59,196 bases of DNA, from positions 1 through 59,196 of the forward strand of contig NZ_BONZ01000078.1 in NCBI RefSeq assembly GCF_016862975.1, written 5' to 3'. The notes beneath the pieces are model-generated. The model saw only the letters and a list, made by a program, of their open reading frames with translations, was not told the origin of the DNA and did no database searches. The translations under genes and the position numbers were made by a program. The DNA is from Rugosimonospora africana (GTDB lineage: Bacteria; Actinomycetota; Actinomycetes; Mycobacteriales; Micromonosporaceae). Positions 51,414-59,196 of this stretch are shown one piece after another; the first letter of the stretch is position 1; each line of letters starts with the position of its first letter.

Positions 51414-51448
51414 GCGGCGGGGCGCCCGCGTTCCGAACGCCCCGCCGC
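51414..51448 (-). terminator. intercistronic hairpin between binding protein and GH36 genes
   Basis: GCGGCGGGGCG (51414-51424) pairs perfectly with CGCCCCGCCGC (51438-51448) around a 13-nt loop. It probably protects or partly terminates the binding-protein message, as seen for the other two importer loci. Confidence 0.65.
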
Positions 51449-51460
51449 CGAGGTGAGGGG

Positions 51461-52801
51461 TTACTTGAACAGGGCGTTGACGGTGGTGTTGGCCTTCTTC
51501 AACGCGGACGCCGCATCGGCCTGCCCGAGAATCACGGACTGGATGGCGTCCTGGACCGTCTGGCTGACCTCGTTGCCGTGATCGGTGATCGGCAGGAAGA
51601 AGGTTCCGCCGGCCGCCCCGGCCTCGTCGGTGAAGACGTGCACGTCCTGCCCCTTGGCCTGGTGCGCGGCCAGTGCCTTCTCGCTGTCGGCCTTGATGGC
51701 GGGGAACACCACGGCGTTGGCCGCGACGAGGTCCTGGCAGTCGGCGGAGCCGAGGAACTTGACCCACTTCCAGGCTTCGTCTTTGTGCTTGGTACCGGCG
51801 TAGATCGCGTCGGACAGGCCGTTGATGGCGGTCTTGCGTCCGGTCGGGCCGGTGGGCAGCGGGGCGAACGCGTACTTCTGTTTCGCCGTCGGCGACAGGT
51901 AGGAGTTGATGGTCCAGGAACCGGTGATGGTGATGGCACCCTGGCCGGCATCCATCACCGCGTCCCGGCCGAGGGTGGACTGCTTGTCGAACTTCGGCGC
52001 GTAGCCCTTGTCGATGAGCTGCCGGTACCAGTTGATGGTCGCCGCGAGTTTCGGGTCGTCGTAGTTGTAGTGCGTGCCCCACGGGTTCTTGTCCAGGAAG
52101 GTGAATCCGGCGCTCGCGGCGAGGTCGCCCCAGCCGTTCTGGCCCTGTGATCCGTCGGCCCATTCGGGCAGGAACCCATAGACCTTGACGTGGTTCTTGT
52201 CGAACGCCGGGTCCAGGCCGTTGTGCCCGCTCGCGTCCACAGTGGACATCGCGATGAGCTTCTGGAAGGTACCGCCGTCGTCCGGGTTCCAGGTGAGGCT
52301 GGTCAGGTCGGGGGCGCCCTTCGGCAGCAGGGCGGTGTTGTACACGACGGCCATGGTGTCCCAGTCCTTCGGCAGGCCGTACCGCTTGCCGTCCTTGGTG
52401 AACAGGTCGGCCAACCCCGCCTGGTACTGCGACAGGTCGACCTTGTCCTTCTCGACGTAGGGTTGGATGTCGAGGATCTGGTTGCTGGTGACGAACTGCG
52501 CGTAGTAGGAGGCGTGGTCGGTCCACACGTCCGGGGCGCTGCCGGAGGCCAGCTGGGTGGTCAGGTTCTGCCAGTACTGTGCCCAGGCGGTCTGCGTGAT
52601 CTTGACGGTGATGTTGGGGTTTGCCTTGTGGAACGCGTCCGCACAGGACTGGTACGAGGCGCTCTGGGCGTCGTCCCAGAGCCAGTAGTTGAGGGTGACG
52701 CTGCCGCCACTGCCGGCGTCGGAGCCGTTGCCGCAGGCCCCGAGCGTTGCCGCGAGCGCGAGTGCGAGCGCGGCGCTACCGGCTCGCAGTCTCTTGTCCA
52801 T
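51461..52801 (-). CDS. extracellular solute-binding lipoprotein, GH36 locus
   Basis: A 446-residue family 1 sugar-binding lipoprotein with lipobox LGAC (Cys23) and mature start VTLNYWLWDDAQSASYQ. The body has the aromatic residues typical of oligosaccharide binders (PEWADGSQGQNGWG, NPWGTHYNYD). It is the third gene of the leftward operon (two permeases, binding protein, GH36, probably ROK). A perfect 11-bp hairpin follows. The expected ligand is an alpha-galactoside, inferred only from GH36. Confidence 0.93.
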   Translation of the reverse strand: MDKRLRAGSAALALALAATLGACGNGSDAGSGGSVTLNYWLWDDAQSASYQSCADAFHKANPNITVKITQTAWAQYWQNLTTQLASGSAPDVWTDHASYYAQFVTSNQILDIQPYVEKDKVDLSQYQAGLADLFTKDGKRYGLPKDWDTMAVVYNTALLPKGAPDLTSLTWNPDDGGTFQKLIAMSTVDASGHNGLDPAFDKNHVKVYGFLPEWADGSQGQNGWGDLAASAGFTFLDKNPWGTHYNYDDPKLAATINWYRQLIDKGYAPKFDKQSTLGRDAVMDAGQGAITITGSWTINSYLSPTAKQKYAFAPLPTGPTGRKTAINGLSDAIYAGTKHKDEAWKWVKFLGSADCQDLVAANAVVFPAIKADSEKALAAHQAKGQDVHVFTDEAGAAGGTFFLPITDHGNEVSQTVQDAIQSVILGQADAASALKKANTTVNALFK

Positions 52802-52829
52802 GACTGGTGCCTCTCGTTGCGGGTGTGGA

Positions 52830-53714
52830 TTACTTGATTCCGGTGAAGTTGAGCGATTGGACGAGGCGTTTCCCTAGGAAAATCAACAGGATGAGCACGG
52901 GCACGACGGACAGGACGGAGCCGGCCATCAGCCCGGTCCAGTCCGGCTGGGTGTTCGGCGACTGTTGCAGGAAGACCCCCAAGGCCACGGTGAGCACCCG
53001 GGTCTGCTCCTCCCGGCCGACCAGCAGCGGCCACAGGAAGTCCTTCCACGCCCAGACGGTGGTGGTCAGGGCGATGGTGATGAGCGGACCGCGGCTCATC
53101 GGGATCACGATGCGGAAGAAGATGCCCCACCGGCCCGCCCCGTCCAGCAGGGCAGCCTCTTCCACGTCGCGCGGAATCGACAGGAAAAACTGCCGCAAGA
53201 AGAACACGGCAAACGGCGTCATCAGCAGACTGGGCGCGACCATCCCGGCGAAGGTGTTGATGAGCCCGAGGTCTTTGACGAGGCTGAAGTTGGGAAGCAG
53301 AGTGAAGATCGGCGGCACCATCAGCGCGGCGACCATCACCGCGAACACCGCGTTGCGACCGGGAAAGCGGAGCCGAGCGAAGGCGTACCCGGCCATGGCG
53401 CAGCAGAACGTCTGCACGACCGCGATCAGTCCACTGTAGATGATCGAATTGAGGGTGTACCACAGGAAGTTGATGTGCGCGCCGGATCCACCGGCCGCGC
53501 GGGCCCGTTCGGCGTCGACCAGCCCCACGACCCGCGCGAAGTTGATGAGCGTCGGGTGGTGCGGCCACAGCGACCCGGCGTCGGTGAACAGGTCCGCCGA
53601 CGGAGTCACCGCGGTGCGGATCATCCAGTAGAACGGGAAGACGGTGATGAGCACCGCCACACCGAGCACGAACCAGGCCACCAACCGGCCGGGCGCGAAT
53701 CTGTTGCCACGCAT
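52830..53714 (-). CDS. CUT1 ABC importer permease (MalG type), GH36 locus
   Basis: A 294-residue permease with six predicted helices, the first at LVAWFVLGVAVLITVFPFYW. The EAA loop is EAALLDGAGRWGIFFRI. The soluble insertion after helix 1 (LVDAERARAAGGSGAHINF) is longer than usual. It is separated from the MalF-type gene by 12 nt and from the binding-protein gene by 28 nt. Forms the import channel with its neighbour. Confidence 0.92.
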   Translation of the reverse strand: MRGNRFAPGRLVAWFVLGVAVLITVFPFYWMIRTAVTPSADLFTDAGSLWPHHPTLINFARVVGLVDAERARAAGGSGAHINFLWYTLNSIIYSGLIAVVQTFCCAMAGYAFARLRFPGRNAVFAVMVAALMVPPIFTLLPNFSLVKDLGLINTFAGMVAPSLLMTPFAVFFLRQFFLSIPRDVEEAALLDGAGRWGIFFRIVIPMSRGPLITIALTTTVWAWKDFLWPLLVGREEQTRVLTVALGVFLQQSPNTQPDWTGLMAGSVLSVVPVLILLIFLGKRLVQSLNFTGIK

Positions 53715-53726
53715 GGTGTCGCCTCC

Positions 53727-54689
53727 TCAGGCCAGGTCCGAGCGGGAGGCCCGCAGCAGCCACAGCTGCACCGCGGTCAGCACTCCGAGGATGACCACCA
53801 GGACCATCGCGACCGCGGCCGCGTAGCCCATGTGGAAGTACGTGAACGCCTGCTGGTAGATGTAGAAGTAGATGACCCGGGTCTCGGGCGTCGGCTTGCC
53901 CTGGTACACCACCGCCACGGTGTCGAAGATCTGGAACGATCCGATCAGGGAAACCACGAGCACCAGAGCCAGGATCGGCCGCAGCAGCGGCAGCGTGACG
54001 CGCCGGAACATCCGTAGCTCCCCCGCCCCGTCCAGCGCGGCGCTCTCGTACAGGTGCTGCGGGATCTGCAGCATGCCGGCGTACAGGAGCAGTGCGGTGT
54101 AACCGGTGTAGGCCCACGTGTTGACGAGTGCGACCGACGGCATCGCCCACCCCGGCGAGTAGAACGAGACGCCGCCCGAACCGAGCGCGTGCAGCAGGTG
54201 GTTGACGAAGCCGAGGTTGGCGTCCAGCAGCCAGGCCCACAGCAGGCCCACGGTGACGTTGGGGACCAGCCACGGCACCAGCAGCGTCGCCCGCAGCACC
54301 ACCGAGCGGGTCAGCCGGTGCATCAACGCGGCCAACCCGAGCCCGAGGAGCAGCTGCGAGCCGATGTTCACCACCACGTAGAGGGCGGTGACCTTCAGCG
54401 AGTTCCAGAACTGAGGGTCGCCGACAAGCTCGCTGTAGTTGTCCGCGCCGACGAACGACGGGGTGTTCAGCAGGCTGTAGTCGGTCAGCGAGAACCACAC
54501 GCCGCGCACCGTCGGGTACCCGTAGAAGACCGCGAACCCGACCAGCACCGGGGCCAGGAACAACCACGCCACCCGGCGGTCATCGCGCGGGCGACGCCGT
54601 CGCTCCGCCGGCCCGGTCACGGCCTCCTCGCGGGGCGAGGCCCGGCGGGACACCGCCGCGGTCACGAGTTGAACCCCATCATCAGACAC
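53727..54689 (-). CDS. CUT1 ABC importer permease (MalF type), GH36 locus
   Basis: A 320-residue permease and first gene of the operon. A basic cytoplasmic tail (GPAERRRRPRDDRR) precedes the first helix, WLFLAPVLVGFAVFYGYP; the EAA loop is ESAALDGAGELRMFRRV. The start is uncertain: GTG 54689 is chosen, GTG 54665 would give 312 residues, and the longest frame from 54791 would run into the likely promoter. The likely promoter, with TTGACA at 54786-54791 (minus strand), lies in the divergent gap to the DUF4832 gene. Confidence 0.88.
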   Translation of the reverse strand: MSDDGVQLVTAAVSRRASPREEAVTGPAERRRRPRDDRRVAWLFLAPVLVGFAVFYGYPTVRGVWFSLTDYSLLNTPSFVGADNYSELVGDPQFWNSLKVTALYVVVNIGSQLLLGLGLAALMHRLTRSVVLRATLLVPWLVPNVTVGLLWAWLLDANLGFVNHLLHALGSGGVSFYSPGWAMPSVALVNTWAYTGYTALLLYAGMLQIPQHLYESAALDGAGELRMFRRVTLPLLRPILALVLVVSLIGSFQIFDTVAVVYQGKPTPETRVIYFYIYQQAFTYFHMGYAAAVAMVLVVILGVLTAVQLWLLRASRSDLA

Positions 54690-54773
54690 TCCCGTCCCGG
54701 TGCCTCGAACCTGGTCGTCCGCTACGGAGCGTGGCCTCTTGCCAACCGCCGCTCCATGGCTTAATGATGTAGA

Positions 54774-54791
54774 CCTTCGAAAGTTTGTCAA
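54774..54791 (-). promoter_or_regulatory. promoter with TTCGAA palindrome upstream of GH36 importer operon
   Basis: On the minus strand TTGACA (54791-54786) is followed by AACTTTCGAAGGTCT, whose imperfect palindrome centred on TTCGAA fills the spacer; a -10 around ATCATT is weak. An operator inside the spacer suits repression, plausibly by the ROK protein of the locus or the DeoR regulator. Confidence 0.5.
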
Positions 54792-54872
54792 CAGCTCTTC
54801 GTATCAAGCTGGCAACATCGCTCCGCCGCACGGGGGCCCCGACCCGCACACACCCGTCCCGGAGGTCAACTG

Positions 54873-56291
54873 ATGGCCCGATCCGTCCGATGGCGCGGCG
54901 CCGGCGCACTCGCCGCGTGCCTGGCCGCGACATGCCTGGCCGCCGCGCTGGCCATGGCGCCGGCCGCACCGGCATCCGCCGACGTCGCCACCTCATGGAG
55001 AACGCTGCCCGCCGGCCCCGCCCCGGTCAGCAACCCGCTGGAGGGCTTCATCCCGTACGCCGGCAGCTACGGCACCTTCCCGTACGCGATGGAGTGGTTC
55101 TACCTCCCGCTGAACGCGGTCGTGACCGGCCCCGACCGCTACGACTGGTCGGCGCTGGATCGGCAGCTCGACACGATCGCCGCCCGCGGCCACCAGTCGG
55201 CGTTGCGCTTCTACCTCGACTACCCCGGAAAGCCCAGCGGCATCCCGCGCTACCTGCTGGACGCCGGCCTGGCGACGCACAGCTACCCGGACTACGGCAA
55301 CAACGGCATCAGCGTGTCACCGGACTACGACGATCCCCGCCTGGACACCGCGCTGGACCGGTTCATCGCCGCACTCGGCGCCCGCTACGACGGCGACCCG
55401 CGCATCGGGTTCCTGCAACTGGGCCTGCTCGGCTTCTGGGGCGAGTGGCACACCTACCCCTACGACGGTTCCACCCAACCGCAGAACTGGTTCGCCTCGC
55501 AGACCGAGCAGTCGCGCATCATGCGGGACTACGACGCCGCCTTCGACCGCACCCGGTTGCAGGTGCGCTACCCCAGCACCGACAACGCCGACCTGAACCT
55601 GGGCTACCACGACGACTCGTTCGCGGTGGAGACTCTGCCCGGCATCGGCTGGCACTTCATGGACAAGATGGAGCAGGCCGGCACCACCGAGAAGTGGCGC
55701 ACCGAACCCGTCGGTGGGGAGCTGCGCCCCGAGATCCAGCCGTGCATCTTCGACAGTCCGGCCGACTGCCCGGTCATCGAGGACGGCGCGGACAACGACT
55801 TCCCCGGCAGCGTCGCCGCGACCCACGCCTCCTGGCTGCTCAACCAGTACGCCTTCGAACCCGGCTACCCCGCCGCCACGTACGCCGCCGCGCTGGCCGC
55901 GGCGCAGTCCCTCGGGTACCGGCTGCGGATCGACGCGGTCCGGGCACCGCTGGTCACCTCGCGCCATCGACTGACCGTCGGCCTGCGGATCGACAACACC
56001 GGCGTCGCCCCCTTCTCCTACGACTGGCCGGTGCAGCTCGCCGCGGTCGACCGGCACGGCCACGTCGCCAAGACGTGGACCGCACCCTGGCGACTGACCA
56101 CGGTTACCCCCGGAGCGCCCCGGGAATGGACCACCACGCTGAACGCCGGCGGGCTCCGGCCCGGCCGGTACACCCTCGTGCTGCGCGCCGCCAACCCGCT
56201 ACCCGGCGGGGTACCGCTGCGCTTCGCCAACGCCGGCCAGGACCGCACCCTGACCGGCTGGCTGACCCTCGGACCCACCGTCGTGTCCTGA
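54873..56291 (+). CDS. secreted DUF4832-domain protein, paralogue 1
   Basis: A 472-residue secreted protein. A signal peptide (ALAACLAATCLAAALAMAPA ... ASA|DV) is followed by a probable TIM-barrel glycoside-hydrolase-like DUF4832 region: NPLEGFIPYAGSYG, RFYLDYPG, RIGFLQLGLLGFWGEWH with a candidate catalytic Glu, LGYHDDSF and GGELRPEIQP. A C-terminal beta-sandwich (LRIDNTGVAPFSYDWPV) follows. ATG 54873 has GGAGGT upstream. It is divergent from the GH36 importer operon and forms a probable operon with DeoR and a second DUF4832 gene. It may act on an extracellular polysaccharide whose fragments are imported; activity of this family is not well established. Confidence 0.87.
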   Translation: MARSVRWRGAGALAACLAATCLAAALAMAPAAPASADVATSWRTLPAGPAPVSNPLEGFIPYAGSYGTFPYAMEWFYLPLNAVVTGPDRYDWSALDRQLDTIAARGHQSALRFYLDYPGKPSGIPRYLLDAGLATHSYPDYGNNGISVSPDYDDPRLDTALDRFIAALGARYDGDPRIGFLQLGLLGFWGEWHTYPYDGSTQPQNWFASQTEQSRIMRDYDAAFDRTRLQVRYPSTDNADLNLGYHDDSFAVETLPGIGWHFMDKMEQAGTTEKWRTEPVGGELRPEIQPCIFDSPADCPVIEDGADNDFPGSVAATHASWLLNQYAFEPGYPAATYAAALAAAQSLGYRLRIDAVRAPLVTSRHRLTVGLRIDNTGVAPFSYDWPVQLAAVDRHGHVAKTWTAPWRLTTVTPGAPREWTTTLNAGGLRPGRYTLVLRAANPLPGGVPLRFANAGQDRTLTGWLTLGPTVVS

Positions 56292-56362
56292 CCGGCAACC
56301 CGCCCGTGGCGGCGGCCGGTCACCGGCGGCCGCCGCCACACCCACCCCGACCGGAGCGTGGC

Positions 56363-57133
56363 ATGCTCACTCGCCAACGGCACCACGCGATCCTCACCCT
56401 GCTGAACCGCCGCGGCGCGGTCACCGCGTCCGAACTCGCCGAGGAGTTCGGGGTATCCGACGTGACGATCCGCCGCGACCTCGTCGCCCTGCACGGAAGC
56501 GGCCTGCTGCATCGCGTTCACGGCGGCGCGGTCCGTGCCGGGGCGACCGCCGCGGCACTCGCCCGGCACGACCGGCAGGGCGGCACCCGCCAGGCGATCG
56601 CCCGGCTGGCCGCGGCAACGGTGCGGCCGGACACCACCATCGCCCTGTCCGCCGGTGCCACAGCGACGGCGCTGGCCGCCCTGGTGGCCGCGGTCGGCGG
56701 GCTCACCGTCATCACCAACTCCCTGCCCGCCGCCACGGCCGCCAGCCGCACCGCCGCACCGCCGGACCTGCTGTTGCTCGGTGGTCAGGCGAGCAGGCGC
56801 GGCGCACAGGTCGGCTCGCTGGCCCGCGCCGCCGCGGAGTCGGTGCACATCGAGACGCTGTACCTGGACGCGTACGGCATGCACCCGACGGCCGGCTTCA
56901 CGACCGCCGACCTGCTCGAAGCCGACATCAACCAGGTTCTGGTCGGCTCCGCCCGCCGGCTCGTGGTGCTGGCCGACCACACCGCCTGGGGCAGGGCCGG
57001 AATCCGTACCGTCGCCAGACTGCACCAGGCCGAACTCGTCATCAGCGACACCGGGCTGCCCGCGCAGGCCCGCACCGCCGTCGCCGCGACGGGCGGCCAG
57101 CTCCTGCTCGCCGATCCATCTCCGATCCCCTGA
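56363..57133 (+). CDS. DeoR-family transcriptional regulator
   Basis: A 256-residue DeoR regulator. The helix-turn-helix reads HAILTLLNRRGAV, ELAEEFGVSDVTIRRDL with the signature HRVHGGAV. The sugar-phosphate-binding C-terminal domain shows ALSAGATATALA, VITNSLPAA, LLGGQASRRGAQVG and VLADHTAWGRAG. ATG 56363 follows CGGAG. It sits between the two DUF4832 genes on the same strand and would respond to a phosphorylated sugar, giving the locus a second layer of control beside the ROK repressor. Confidence 0.92.
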   Translation: MLTRQRHHAILTLLNRRGAVTASELAEEFGVSDVTIRRDLVALHGSGLLHRVHGGAVRAGATAAALARHDRQGGTRQAIARLAAATVRPDTTIALSAGATATALAALVAAVGGLTVITNSLPAATAASRTAAPPDLLLLGGQASRRGAQVGSLARAAAESVHIETLYLDAYGMHPTAGFTTADLLEADINQVLVGSARRLVVLADHTAWGRAGIRTVARLHQAELVISDTGLPAQARTAVAATGGQLLLADPSPIP

Positions 57134-57209
57134 ACCGAGGCAGAGCACCAGGCCACCGCACCCGTGGCCGCGCACACCGACCCAACCCCACCCCGTTGGA
57201 GGTAACGAC

Positions 57210-59196
57210 ATGCGCATCCCTGCCCGACGACGCCTACGCGTCGGCTTGGCAACCCTGTGCACCGCACTGCTCGGCAGCGTCGCCGCGCTGGTGAGCGCGG
57301 CACCGGCGGGCGCCTTCGCCCCCGTACCGCACGGGGTCCCGGCCCGGCCCGCGCCACCGGCCAGTCCCGACCCGACGCTGCAGGCCCATCCGCTGTCCTA
57401 CGCCCCCGGGCCACTGGACAACCCGCTCAAGGGCTTCGCCCGCTACTACTGGCCCGGCAGCGACGAGAACGGCGGCTACCCGCACTCCATCATGTGGAGC
57501 TACTTCGGCCTGTCCGAGGTGATGACCAACCCCAGCAACTGCGCGAGCTACAACTGGTCCATAGTGGACAACATGCTCAACGAGGTCGCCTCGTACGGCA
57601 ACCAGGCGGCGATCCGCTTCTACCTGGAGTACCCGGGCGGCACCGGCAGCCACCCGGGCAACGCGATCCCGCACTGCTTCGACGGGCACGTCACCTACCG
57701 CAACAACACGTACTGGGGCACGATCAGCCCCGACTACGACAGCCCGTACCTGCTGTCCGCGCTGGACGGCTTCATCTCCGCGTTCGGCGCCCGCTATGAC
57801 GGCGATCCCCGCATCGGCTTCATCCACCTCGGTCTCATCGGGCTGTGGGGTGAGTGGCACACCTGGCCGTTCGACACCGATACCGCCGACGGCTACCCCA
57901 ACCTCATGCCCACCGACGCCGACGCGGCCAGGGTCATCAACGACTACGCGAACGCCTTTCACCACACCAAGCTGGAGGTCCGCTACCCCGACGCGGCCGG
58001 CGGCGCCGCGAGCAACCTCGACATCGGCTACCACGACGACTCCTTCTGCTACCGGGAGGGCAGCCCGCTGGCCGGGGTCACCCTGCCCCAGTCCCTCGGC
58101 GGCGCCGACTACGCCCAACTGCAACGGGACCTGAACGCGGGCACCGAGAACAAGTGGATCACGGACTCGATGGGCGGCGAACTCCGGCCGGAAATCCAGT
58201 CCTCGGCCTTCTCGTTCTGGCCGGGCGGCTCGGGCCAGGTCGACAACCTGAAGGCGTGCATCGAACTGGAGCACACCACCTGGAAGCTCAACGAGACCAG
58301 CCAGAGCTACTCCGCGACCGACCCGAACGTCGCCGCCGCGGTCCGGCTGATGGGCTACGACCTGACCGCCACCAACGCGTACTTCAAGAACACGGCCAGC
58401 GGCAGCACCACCGTCGGCGTCCAGCTCAGCAACGACGGCGTCGCCCCGTTCTACTACCCGTGGACGGTCACCCTCGGACTCAAGAACGGCAGCGGCACCG
58501 TCGTGAAAACCTGGGACACGCCCTGGGATCTGCGCACCGTCATGCCGTTGAAGATCCGGGCCTTCCCGAACTGGGGCGTCGGTTCCGACCCGACCTACCT
58601 CGACTACGGGTACCCGCAGTACTTCCAGTCTACTGTGGACCTGTCCGGTGTCGCCTCCGGCGGCTACCAGTGGGTGCTTCGGGTCAAGAACCCACTCGAA
58701 GCAGCGTCCGCCAACGCAAAGAAGCTGCGGTTCGCCAACGCCACGCAGAACACGGACGGGTGGCTCGGTCTCGGTGCGGTGACCGTCGGCTCCGGCGGCG
58801 GTGGCGGCGACACCTCGCCTCCGAGCGCACCGACCGGGCTGACGTCGCCGTCGCACACCGCCACGACCATCGCGCTGTCCTGGAACGCGGCCACCGACAA
58901 CCTCGGCGTCACCGGGTACCAGGTCTACCGCGGCACCACCCAGGTCGGCTCACCGACCGGCACCTCCTACACCGACACCGGCCTGACTCCGTCCACCCAG
59001 TACAGCTACACCGTCCGGGCCCGGGACGCCGCCGGCAACCTGTCCACCGCATCCTCGCCGGTGACCGTCACCACCGGCGCGGCTAGCCAACCGGGCAGCT
59101 ACGAGGCTGAGGCGACCGGTAACACCCTGGCCGGCGGCGCGGTCGTGGCGTCCTGCACCGGATGCTCCGGCGGCGCCAAAGTCGGGTACCTCGGCA
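57210..59196 (+). CDS. secreted DUF4832 protein with fibronectin III and carbohydrate-binding modules, paralogue 2 (partial)
   Basis: The frame stays open to the window edge, giving at least 662 residues; the 3' end is missing. A signal peptide (RVGLATLCTALLGSVAALVS ... AGA|FA) precedes a DUF4832 region parallel to the first paralogue: NPLKGFARYYWPGSD, RFYLEYPG, RIGFIHLGLIGLWGEWH, IGYHDDSF, GGELRPEIQS. A Gly-rich linker leads to a fibronectin type III domain (PPSAPTGLTSPSHTATTIAL ... TVRARDAAGN), then the start of a CBM35/CBM6-like module (YEAEATGNTLAGGAVV). ATG 57210 has GGAGGT with 6 nt spacing. The binding modules point to an insoluble polysaccharide target. Confidence 0.9.
   Translation, partial: MRIPARRRLRVGLATLCTALLGSVAALVSAAPAGAFAPVPHGVPARPAPPASPDPTLQAHPLSYAPGPLDNPLKGFARYYWPGSDENGGYPHSIMWSYFGLSEVMTNPSNCASYNWSIVDNMLNEVASYGNQAAIRFYLEYPGGTGSHPGNAIPHCFDGHVTYRNNTYWGTISPDYDSPYLLSALDGFISAFGARYDGDPRIGFIHLGLIGLWGEWHTWPFDTDTADGYPNLMPTDADAARVINDYANAFHHTKLEVRYPDAAGGAASNLDIGYHDDSFCYREGSPLAGVTLPQSLGGADYAQLQRDLNAGTENKWITDSMGGELRPEIQSSAFSFWPGGSGQVDNLKACIELEHTTWKLNETSQSYSATDPNVAAAVRLMGYDLTATNAYFKNTASGSTTVGVQLSNDGVAPFYYPWTVTLGLKNGSGTVVKTWDTPWDLRTVMPLKIRAFPNWGVGSDPTYLDYGYPQYFQSTVDLSGVASGGYQWVLRVKNPLEAASANAKKLRFANATQNTDGWLGLGAVTVGSGGGGGDTSPPSAPTGLTSPSHTATTIALSWNAATDNLGVTGYQVYRGTTQVGSPTGTSYTDTGLTPSTQYSYTVRARDAAGNLSTASSPVTVTTGAASQPGSYEAEATGNTLAGGAVVASCTGCSGGAKVGYLG

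Overview
The window is uniformly GC-rich and has short intergenic gaps, frequent GTG/TTG starts, many 4-bp start/stop overlaps, DUF2510 and DUF4832 proteins, an actinobacterial RHS protein and a CmtR-like ArsR regulator. This fits the chromosome of a filamentous, soil-type high-GC actinomycete, perhaps Micromonosporaceae-like. The genus cannot be fixed from sequence alone. No rRNA, tRNA, CRISPR array, transposase or prophage was seen.

Layout. (A) 120-12056 is a catabolic locus. It holds an aldo/keto reductase, an RraA-type aldolase, a gamma-carbonic-anhydrase-like protein, a GlcD-type FAD oxidase and a GntR/FCD regulator. Divergent from these run a 3-hydroxyisobutyrate-dehydrogenase-like enzyme, a CUT1 sugar-type ABC importer (two permeases and a binding lipoprotein), a CaiB/BaiF CoA-transferase, a crotonase-fold protein and a TIM-barrel lactonase/PDC-hydrolase-like enzyme. 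Two near-identical palindromes, TTGT-NN-ACAA, precede the RraA gene and fill the GntR/dehydrogenase divergent promoter, so the arms are probably one regulon. The substrate is unknown. (B) 12188-17501 has an ABC-2 exporter pair, a NarL-type two-component system and an HSL-type esterase. (C) 17793-22736 has a proline-rich DUF2510 membrane protein, an OafA-type acyltransferase with an SGNH domain, a poorly coding gap of about 0.5 kb and two unknown genes. (D) 22857-25447 holds two coupled ROK genes. The first lacks the normal winged helix and carries two Phd/YefM-antitoxin-like segments instead; it is the most unusual protein here. (E) 25494-32825 has a methyltransferase and a GH127 (beta-L-arabinofuranosidase family) locus with its own CUT1 importer and a divergent LacI regulator with a clear palindromic operator. 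(F) 32977-41190 has MarR, a group III PLP decarboxylase, a secreted penicillin-acylase-family enzyme, a secreted phospholipase C/acid-phosphatase-family enzyme, a PhyH-type dioxygenase and a CmtR-like ArsR/cation-efflux pair. (G) 41327-47536 is one large secreted RHS/YD-repeat protein with an unrecognised C-terminal domain. (H) 47727-59196 has a membrane protein, a ROK repressor, a GH36 alpha-galactosidase-type enzyme, a third CUT1 importer and, divergently, two secreted DUF4832 proteins flanking a DeoR regulator. The last DUF4832 gene runs off the window.

How it works together. Three separate importer loci (A, E, H) each pair a binding lipoprotein and two permeases with intracellular enzymes and a local regulator (GntR, LacI, ROK). 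None encodes an ATPase, so a shared MsiK-type ATPase elsewhere is implied. Each binding-protein gene is bordered by a perfect long hairpin in the intercistronic gap, which probably sets unequal subunit levels. The strongest candidates for new biology are the ROK-Phd fusion and its neighbourhood, the locus A pathway, and the orphan RHS C-terminal domain.
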